A stretch of DNA of 64,000 bases from positions 6,002,554-6,066,553 of the forward strand of contig NC_047070.1 of assembly GCF_902459465.1 (NCBI RefSeq), read 5' to 3'. Shown piece after piece: positions 56,648 to 64,000 of the stretch. Position numbers and translations under genes: made by a program. Positions within the stretch are counted from its first letter, which is position 1. Each line of letters opens with the position of its first letter. Under the pieces are notes generated by a model, which was not told where the DNA came from, made no database searches, and saw only the letters and a program-made list of their open reading frames with translations. This DNA comes from Asterias rubens (lineage: Eukaryota > Echinodermata > Asteroidea > Forcipulatida > Asteriidae).

Positions 56648-57050
56648 CACACAGTAAATCTGAACAACATTCACAACAATAACAAGTTGTATTTATGTGC
56701 CCATGTTACTGAGTGTAGGCTGTGTGTTCTGCGTGTACTTATTGTATGTAGAGAAAGCTTCACAGTAAATCAGAACAACATTCACAATACGTGTAACAAG
56801 TTGCACACATGTTCTGCGTGTACTTATTTTTAACCACAGTTTTTGCATAGAGAAAGATTGTAACCACAGAACAACAATGTGCTCATGTTACTGGAGTGTG
56901 TGTTCTGTCATGGAGGTAGCTAATTCTACCTCCATGGTTCTGCGTGTATTTATTGTAAATGCCCCAGTTATTGCATTCGTTAATAGAGAAAAGCTATCGT
57001 CACCACAGTAAATAGCTCTATGATCAGAACAACATTCATAACAACGACAT
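56648..57050 (+). repeat. degenerate repeats with an internal hairpin
   Basis: CACAGTAAAT--GAACAACATTCACAA, GTTCTGCGTGTACTTATT and ATAGAGAAAG recur three to four times in order. A perfect hairpin, CATGGAGGTAG facing CTACCTCCATG, lies at 56910-56937. Confidence 0.7.
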
Positions 57051-57068
57051 TAGTTGTAGTTGTTAAAA

Positions 57069-57372
57069 TATTGATCGGTTAGAGTACGAGTTGGTTTGAG
57101 TACGAGTTGGTTATAGTACTACTAGTTGGTTATAGCATGGGGGTAGGAGTTCGTTTGTTGGTTGAAGTACGAGTTGGTGCTAGAATTGTGGTTTGATTAC
57201 GAGTTGGTTGGAGAACTAGTTTGGCTGGAGTACCACTTGGTTAACTTGGTTGGAGCACGATAGCTCCATGGTCGGAACGAGCATGGAGGTAGATGGTTGA
57301 AATATGATTGGTTGGTATGGTAGATGGTTGGAGTTAAAGTTGGTATTCTAGATGGTTGGGGTACGATTTGAG
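57069..57372 (+). repeat. degenerate GTTGGTTGGAGTACGA minisatellite
   Basis: Words such as GAGTACGAGTTGGTT, TATAGTAC, GGTTGGAG and AGATGGTTGG repeat with irregular spacing of about 15-20 bases, changing gradually along the tract. Confidence 0.75.
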
Positions 57373-57398
57373 AAAGGATAATATCTCACTCAAATATC

Positions 57399-57523
57399 TT
57401 AAAGGCAGTGGACACTATTGGTAATTACTCAAAATAATTATTGCCATAAAACCTTTCTTGGTGACGAGTAATTTTATACATTTATACACTAAGCAAGAAT
57501 ACTGGCAATTGCCAAAGGTGAAT
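57399..57523 (-). mobile_element. TTAA-1 MITE, internally deleted
   Basis: TTAA at 57399-57402 and about 70 bases of one end, then directly the other end (CAAGAATACTGGCAATTGCC; AAAGGTG). It runs straight into a TTAA-2 piece. Confidence 0.8.
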
Positions 57524-57525
57524 TG

Positions 57526-57821
57526 CTAAAGTAGAACATAACGATCAACACAAGTATCACTCGAAATCACTCGTGATTTTCCTTTTACCTTGTCGACAAA
57601 CACGGTCGGCCACTTATGGGAGTCAACGTTTTGATTCCCATAAATGGCCGACCGTGTTAGTTCGCAAAGTAAAAGGAAAACCACGCAACTTAGAGGCAAA
57701 TGTGTGTGGATCATTGTATTCTACTTTTAAAACATCTTTCTAACCAATGCATTTTGTAACAAACGATCACAATCGCTTTTCAAAGACCAACCCCACCGAT
57801 CCAAGGCAACGTGTTCCTTAA
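57526..57821 (+). mobile_element. TTAA-2 foldback MITE, left end missing
   Basis: It starts at AAAGTAGAACATAACGATC, has the CGGTCGGCCACTTATGGGAG centre facing its inverse, and ends CAACGTGTTCC plus TTAA at 57818-57821. Confidence 0.88.
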
Positions 57822-60360
57822 AACTTTTGTTGGTAGGTCTTTAATCAGTTCTAACCCTCAGAAATTGTCCAATGTTGCATCGGTTGTCTTGGGTTATTAA
57901 CAGCCAGTATATTTGGCGACCGGATACCTACACTGGACAGACTTATCTGCATCTCTGGCATCTATTTTGACCAATCGTAGCTTTCAAGATAAAGGGAGAG
58001 AAAGGTATTTCAACTTGTAAGGTTTCATCGGAGCATGCCGTCCCACAAAGCCAGTTCCTTCCACTCCCAAGTCGGACAAGGAGGCTCTGTGGAAGCTCGT
58101 CTTGTATGCTTATCATGTATATGGGCTGACATGGTGGTCTGTATAGTAAATTTCACAGAGCAGTATTTGTTTTATTTACTTTGTCATGATGATCCATAAT
58201 TTGAAACCGTATTTTAAGTAAGAAATTTGCATTGATTTAGCGTGCTACGGCGACTTAAGAATGGCATAATAAATATCGCACTGACTTTAAATAATCTGGT
58301 TTGTGCGAACACATGCCCGCCCTCTTGCGACAGCTCTATTACATAGTTAAAGGAACTTCTCTGTCTTAGTATTATCAATTTGGCATGAATGGTAACGTTT
58401 TGCCTTTATGAGTAGATTGGTTACGGACGTTGCTGACATACAATAACAAAAATGTGTTTGGGTCCACAAATTGCTGACATTAGCCATCACCGAACGATAT
58501 ATTTTTGCCTGCATCGCGTGCAAGCGACTGTATGAAAAAATACACCAAGCTCGGGGCTGTTTTCACTGCACATTGAATTGACTATTGAGCCAAAAGGTGG
58601 GCGCAGTTGAAGGGTTTATGTTAATGAGAGTGGGGTTGACAAACAAAAATAGTGAATTATCTGGCTAAGTTGTTCGCAACCTTGTAAGCAACTCACAGTT
58701 TTTAAAAATTTAAATACAATTTATCTGGAGGTTCAACCTCCCCATTTTTTTTTTTTTTTTTAAGTTCGGTGAAACCCGTTTACGTTGCGGGTGTATTTAT
58801 ACTTCCATAACTTCCAAACCCAGTTTTTTCTTGTGTTGATTTTGCAGACAACAGTGAAATTGGTTATTTAAGGGTATGGTGGCCAAGACAGGAGTGCACT
58901 GTGTGGTTTGGGTGTAAACAGACATACTTACCCAAACCTAACAGTGTTATCAGTATTGTGTCCACCATATTTCAAAATGGCTTATAGGAGTGAGTGTTTG
59001 TGGCTGATGATTTTTGAGAGGGCTGGTGACTGCAATCAACTTTTTTTTTCTTTCAGATGAATCCCATACTGAAAAATCATAGTTGTCATCTTCATAACTG
59101 TTACGGAGCTTCATCAATACACCATCCGACATTTGATCAGACATCTAAGAAGGGATTGTATGCGTTTTGTATTTGGAACCCACTGTTTGTTTAAAACTAA
59201 CCCTCGATATATTACCGAAAATCTGGAGCGGCCATTGCCAAGCAAAAAAAAAAAACAGTCTGCAATTGGAATACTCAAAAACTAGAAATGTTTCCGTCGG
59301 CAACGCTTCTAAGATTCGAATTTTGAGGAGTAAAAAGCTATATCTTTTTCAATGACCGCTAAATTTCAAAGTGAAAATTGTCTTAATGGGCACCATCCAA
59401 AGACAGCTGCTTTACCTCTCACGAGGGAAGTTTTTAGTGCCATAATTTCCTGAGTCATAACCAAACGTATACAGACCCTCTATAAATGTATTAAGTAAGA
59501 TTTGTATGATTTGTCGCAGGCAGTCATGTTTTGTGTGATCAACCATGAAATAACAAACCTGTGACGATTTGGGCGGAATCAGTTGCGTGAGTCAGGAGAA
59601 ATTGTGGGCAACATGCACAATTTCCTAAGGCAATGGCACCAGGGCACCCTTTGAGAATATTGAACATTTCTACTTGGTCATTTCAAGGGCACAAAGGCAA
59701 TGACCATGGGGCATGGAGGCAATCGCCTCCGTTGCCTCCGTTGCACACCGTCCGTCCGTTCGTACCGTCTTTTGAAAATACGGCATTCCTCATGTCTCGT
59801 CAGCACTTGAAAGAGTTTTGTTTTCTGGGAGCTATGGAGAATCTATTTTAACTTATTGTTTTCATCAGTGCCCTGAGGCCCTTTTTGGGTCCCAGACGGT
59901 TTATTTTCTGTCTTCGTGGATGTATGGTCTGCTCATAGTCACGCATTACTCAGAGTCTAGTCACGCAGTTCTCGTTTGTGCATTTTGTGTAGTCTCGGCG
60001 GTCTGTGGATTAGGGACAAATGTTGTCCTTTTTACCCTCTCCGAAGTCAGATGTTGATAGACAATGGGTTCGATTGTTGAAGTGGTTGGAGTCAGGTGAG
60101 GTTTCTCATTTGGCTTCTACGCCAGGTGTGTGTGCCTATGAGCTTGGGGTTTTCTTCATCCCAGTGAACAATAGGTCTAGAATACACAATCTATAATTAT
60201 GCATGCTGCGGTGGATGGAGGTACTCGATAGAGCATCGCATTTTCTAAGTAAAACAAATTTGAGCATCATCAAGTACCTTCTTTCCTCACTATAGTCCCC
60301 TCCCACCTTTTCCTTCTTTTTTAACATCTTAAAGAGCACATGCAAGGTAATATCAAATAT
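57822..60360. other. long intergenic stretch, no gene supported
   Basis: It contains a T run near 58747, a worn TTAA-family piece at about 59545-59605 (AAATAACAAACCTGTGA), and short CCTCCGTTG and CCGTC tandem words near 59730-59760. Open frames here are short with no motif. Confidence 0.4.
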
Positions 60361-60739
60361 AAAGGTACTAGACACTATGGTAATTACTCAAAATGAATGT
60401 TAGCCCCCAAAAAATTACTTGGTAAAGAGTAATGGATAGCTGTTGATTTGTCTTTCATTATTCTCATGCAACTTCGATGACCAATAGGAGACTTTCCAAC
60501 GCTAGGTGGCAGCAGACATACCGGGTAAGTTTCCATTGTTTACGTAGTTCTGAACGTGCGCATAATTCTGAGAACAATGGATTTACCCGGTAAGTCTGCT
60601 GCCCTCTATCGTCCCAGAAAGTCTCCCATTGAGTCAACACTTTCACATTAGTTGTTTGTATGTACATGCATATATTGGGATACACCAAATGAGGATACTG
60701 GTCTTTGGCAACATTACCAAAGGTGTCCAGTGCCTTTAA
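60361..60739 (-). mobile_element. TTAA-1 MITE carrying a foldback element D
   Basis: The left part is AGGTACTAGACACTATGG to CTTCGATGACCAAT. The right part resumes ATTGAGTCAACACTTTCAC and ends GTCCAGTGCCT plus TTAA at 60736-60739. Confidence 0.87.
60482..60631. mobile_element. foldback element D, copy 2, inside TTAA-1
   Basis: CAATAGGAGACTTTCCAACG and GGTGGCAGCAGAC-TACCGGG face CCCGGTAAGTCTGCTGCC and AGAAAGTCTCCCATTG. It matches 32799-32947. Confidence 0.88.
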
Positions 60740-61048
60740 TGTCAGACTTAACAATTGTTCTTGTGGACCTCTCACAAACTTGTTGGGGCGTGGAGAAATC
60801 TGGACCAAGGGCCGGAATCTATTTTTTCCATTTTGAAGTATGCTGTTTCTAGGTTGAGTTGTTGTAATTTTTCTGAAGACGCTAGAATTCTGGTCCGTCT
60901 TCTTTCGATACGGACAGATTACCAAAACTATTCGGTTCGATCACGCCATAGACTCTGAAAACCTTCTTCAGATAACAAGATAGACATCTCACAAGTCGAC
61001 TGATGATATAATTCTCCATCAACCCACTGACTCGCATTGTTTAACTGC
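60740..61048. other. intergenic, no gene seen
   Basis: Ordinary sequence between two transposons. Confidence 0.35.
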
Positions 61049-61056
61049 GTCTTACC

Positions 61057-61553
61057 CATAGAGCTATATATAATATTGACTAGAGCGCTAACACCCCGTT
61101 ATACACCACTAAAGTTTTGAAGCCATGTGGGCGCATCCATGTTTATGTACAAACCAATACAAAAGCTTGAAATTTTGTACGGCAATTGTACGGCTATTTG
61201 CATGATCGTGCGTCTGTTCTTTTTTATGTGCCATCGAAGCAAAAAATGCAGTAAATGTGAACGCACAATCTGCTGATCAGCGCACAAACTGCGAGCGTCA
61301 TGTGCGTCATGATTAAAAGGCGCGTTTACTTTTTTTAGTACGGCAATCAAGTCGAAGTTACGGTTTTCATAGCGCGAACGTACGCGAGTGGACAGCTGCG
61401 TACGTATACGCACACGCCGAAAGTAAAATAATCGCGGCAATGTGTGTTCTCTTAAAATTCCGAATTCACGCAACACACCAAACATGTCTGCGCCCAGGGT
61501 GGCTTCAAAACGCAGAGCAAGTTAGCGCTCTAGTCAATATATATAGCTCTATG
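61057..61553. mobile_element. hAT-like non-autonomous transposon with 8-bp target duplication
   Basis: The inverted ends start CATAGAGCTATATATA and extend through GACTAGAGCGCTAAC (about 33-36 bases; the arms differ by a 3-base gap). GTCTTACC flanks the element exactly on both sides (61049-61056 and 61554-61561). Eight-base duplications are the hallmark of the hAT superfamily. The 128-residue minus frame inside has no transposase motif. Confidence 0.9.
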
Positions 61554-61561
61554 GTCTTACC

Positions 61562-62658
61562 CCTTCAAGACTAGTATCAAGTCTATTAATTTATGTAAAA
61601 CGATAACATGCCTGGTGTGATCCCTGTGGTAACACACGCCATAAGCAAAGCCAAGGTTCTTATGGTGTGAACTTCACTGTTTAGTACAATGCAAATTATT
61701 TAATGCATCTGGACAAGACCAATGATAAAGGTGTTGACTGTTCCATGCCATAACAACTACGCTACGGATACCAAAACAAACCTGGCCCCAATGGCAAAAC
61801 AAACCCGGTGCCAACACTCTGGATGACGGCCTGCCTGTACTGCTGCTAACGACGTTCCCCCCGCGGTCAGCTTGTCATCATTGAGTTTCTTGCCAGCGAA
61901 GTCGTCGGGGTCAAGTCGTCACCTCCACGTGAACTCAGTATTTGCTGGAGCTTTTGGGGTAGCTCAGGGTTTTTTTTTATGAGCTGTTGCATAGTTATCA
62001 CGAAAAGATAGCAGTTGGAAAACAATAGAGTTACGGCCCCCGCAGTTGTTCTTTGAGGGCACTGTCTATTTGGGAAGAAGGAATAATTATGTGATGTCTG
62101 ATTGTAAAAGTTCTGAGAGTTTGTATGACCGGAAGCATCTGAAGATCTCTTTACAACGGTATTATAAATTACCAATGCTGTATTTAGGTAAATCACAATT
62201 GTCTTTAATAGTATATTAACTTTGATTTTTGGTGTTTGGATGAACGTTGGCTGAGTATAGATTTGCGGTATTTGGTGTTGTCTGAGTGAGATTGCGTAGG
62301 TGTTGTGCGGTGCATTGTGAACATTTTGGGGCGATATTTATCGTGAACGATACGTATGGCATAGGGTTTAGTTTTAGACTTGTTATGTGGTTGTTGCATG
62401 GCAAATCATAGGCGAATATCGGCTGTGTGATTAGGGACCGATTCAAGATTGATCATAACTGTGTAACAATCGTGACTGAAGCAAAGTGTGACGTTACACA
62501 ATACGAATCACTTTGATGATCCCAAGGAGGGAGACTTATGATACTAACAATACATCTTAAGATGACTCTTGGGTCTTTAGGCATGCTTATTGCTTTGTGA
62601 AATCGAGCCCTGGTGGTAGATTCATGTAGCTACTCCGGATACAAGATCGTACTCACTT
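61562..62658. other. intergenic, no gene seen
   Basis: AT-rich. The piece TTTGTGAAATCGAGCCCTGG at about 62596 resembles one end of the TAGGAC/CTCGAG foldback family. Confidence 0.4.
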
Positions 62659-63040
62659 TTAAAGGAATACGTTGCCTTGGATCGGTCGAGTTGGTCTTTG
62701 AAAAGCGTACGTTTGTAACCGTTTGTTATAAAATACATATGATTAGAAAGATGTTTTAAAAATAGAATAAACTGATCCACACAAGTGTCGCTCGAAATTG
62801 CGTGGTATCCTGTTTCCTCGTCGACAAACACGGTCGGCCATTGATGGAAGTCAAATCATAATGGCCGACCTTGTTTGTTCGCAAAGTAAAGTAAAACCAC
62901 GAAATTTCGAGGCAAGTGGTAGTAGATCATTGTATTCTACTTTTAGCAACATCTTTCTAACCATTTGCATTTTATAACAAACGGTAACAAACGCTTTTCA
63001 AAGACCAACTCGTCCGATCCAAGGCAACGTGTTCCTTTAA
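62659..63040 (+). mobile_element. TTAA-2 foldback MITE, full length
   Basis: TTAA at 62659-62662 then AGGAATACGTTGCCTTGG. The right end is CAACGTGTTCC plus TTAA at 63037-63040. The centre CGGTCGGCCATTGATGG is partly deleted relative to the 2048 copy. Confidence 0.92.
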
Positions 63041-63049
63041 TTACATAGT

Positions 63050-63215
63050 ATTCTACAATGCAAACACAGGGGTGTTAAAACTGACACCATGTTTACATAT
63101 GAAATGGGTGCTATTTTAACACCATATGGTGTTAAATTGTGTTCTTTTGTTTGTGTATATAATTATGTGACAACACCTATGTTTTGATTTTAACACCTCA
63201 GTTTTTGCAGAGTGG
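63050..63215. mobile_element. short foldback element with GTGTTAAAA arms
   Basis: TGCAAACACAGGGGTGTTAA at the left faces TTTTAACACCTCAGTTTTTG at the right. AACACCATATGGTGTTAAA forms the inner palindrome at about 63118. Confidence 0.65.
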
Positions 63216-63263
63216 GTTTTGGTATGAATTCAGTATAATAAATTGTGACCGTCCTTATACCTG

Positions 63264-63651
63264 TTAAAGGCAGTGGACACTATTGGTAATTACTCAAAAT
63301 AATTATTAGCATAAAACCTTTCTTGGTGACGAGTAATTGGGAGAGGTTGATGGTATAAAACATTGTGAGAAACGGCTCCCTCTGAAGTGCAATAGTTTTT
63401 GAGAAAGAAGTGATTTTTCACGAATTTGATTTCGAGACCTCAGGTTTAGAACTTGAGGTCTCGAAACCAACCATCTAAACGCACACAACTTCGTGTGACA
63501 AGGGTTTTATTTTTCTTTCATTATTATCTCGCAACTTTGATGACCGATTGAGCTCAAATTTTCACAGGTTTGTTATTTTATGCATATGTTGAGATACAGC
63601 AACTGTGAAGGCTAGTCTTTGACAATTACCAATAGTGTCCACTGCCTTTAA
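63264..63651 (-). mobile_element. TTAA-1 MITE, full length, both TTAA kept
   Basis: TTAA at 63264-63267 and 63648-63651. Near-perfect termini and central hairpin CGAGACCTCAGG...CTTGAGGTCTCG. Probably among the youngest copies. Confidence 0.93.
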
Positions 63652-63783
63652 CGTTCAAAGCCTTCTCATGGGGCCCTCTCTACTCTCCAAGAATTCCTGC
63701 AATATTCAGGCTCAGTTTTTCACTTTCACTTTCTTTTTAACGGCCATGATGGATGACTGCCACTTGAAGTTCGTCTTTTCATA

Positions 63784-64000
63784 GGCACTGAACCCCTTGT
63801 TATTGTCAAATACAAGTATTCTCACTTGGTGTACTACCCCCAACATAATTATGCAATAACAAATCTGTGAAAATATTTACTTCATTGGTCATCGAAGTTG
63901 CAAGAGAATAATGAACGAACCCAAAGTACAACATTGTTGCGCAGTGTGTTTTAGATGCTTAGAAAAGGCTCCATGCCTGAAGTATTTCAATATTTGATTC
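63784..64000 (+). mobile_element. TTAA-1 MITE, cut by the window end
   Basis: The left half of a plus copy from GGCACTGAACCCC to the AGGCTCCATGCCTGAAG centre, a variant like those at 5852 and 21703. Confidence 0.78.

Noticed and set aside
61099-61485. Transposase gene within the hAT-like element
   Set aside because: Only 128 residues, no RNase H-like catalytic motif or hATC-type end, and the element is about 0.5 kb.

Overview
This window reads as nuclear DNA of an echinoderm, most likely a sea star. That placement is inference: it rests on intron-containing, AT-rich, repeat-dense sequence, on intronless class A GPCR paralogues of the kind expanded in deuterostome invertebrates, and on dispersed short transposon families. 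I see no bacterial operon structure, CRISPR array, rRNA or intact tRNA gene.

Genes. Two intact single-exon rhodopsin-class receptors lie on the + strand at 4235-5380 and 9594-10745. They align without a gap from TM1 to TM7. A different class A receptor at 13667-15104 is a broken pseudogene with a duplicated TM7 segment just downstream. Three further genes encode disordered, Ser/Arg-rich proteins (22130-23663 on -, 36538-39777 on +, 45348-49000 on +). Each can be modelled as a tiny first coding exon of 7-9 codons spliced in frame to one long terminal exon. Their C-termini share a hydrophobic-x-Trp-Leu motif and an acidic end, and each has at least one RxxSxP site. I do not recognise a named family for them, and they are the best candidate for something undescribed here.

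Repeats. Most of the window is non-autonomous DNA transposons. The main family (TTAA-1, about 370-390 bp, more than 25 copies or pieces, both orientations) and three more (TTAA-2, -3, -4) sit in TTAA target sites, which suggests mobilisation by piggyBac-type transposases. Several copies are nested, and at 53950-54406 the pre-insertion site can be read directly. Others are a hAT-like element with an exact 8-bp target duplication (61057-61553), a TA-flanked element (20816-21338), and several foldback elements (8322, 16731, 25643, 32799, 42718, 60482, 63050). There are also tRNA-derived SINEs (37, 40, 46, 49 and 55 kb).

Tandem DNA. A 440-bp unit carrying a hairpin of about 277 bp (arms about 135 bp) is repeated almost exactly three times at 30791-32034. 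A 180-190-bp satellite occupies 34200-35280, and degenerate minisatellites lie at 56.6-57.4 kb. Long G or C homopolymers recur.

Layout: 0-3.4 kb repeats; 4-11 kb the receptor pair; 13.6-15.3 kb receptor pseudogene; 16.7-22 kb transposons; 22-23.7 kb disordered gene A; 25-35 kb transposons and tandem arrays; 36.5-39.8 kb gene B; 41-44.3 kb repeats; 45.3-49 kb gene C; 49-64 kb repeats with no gene I can support.
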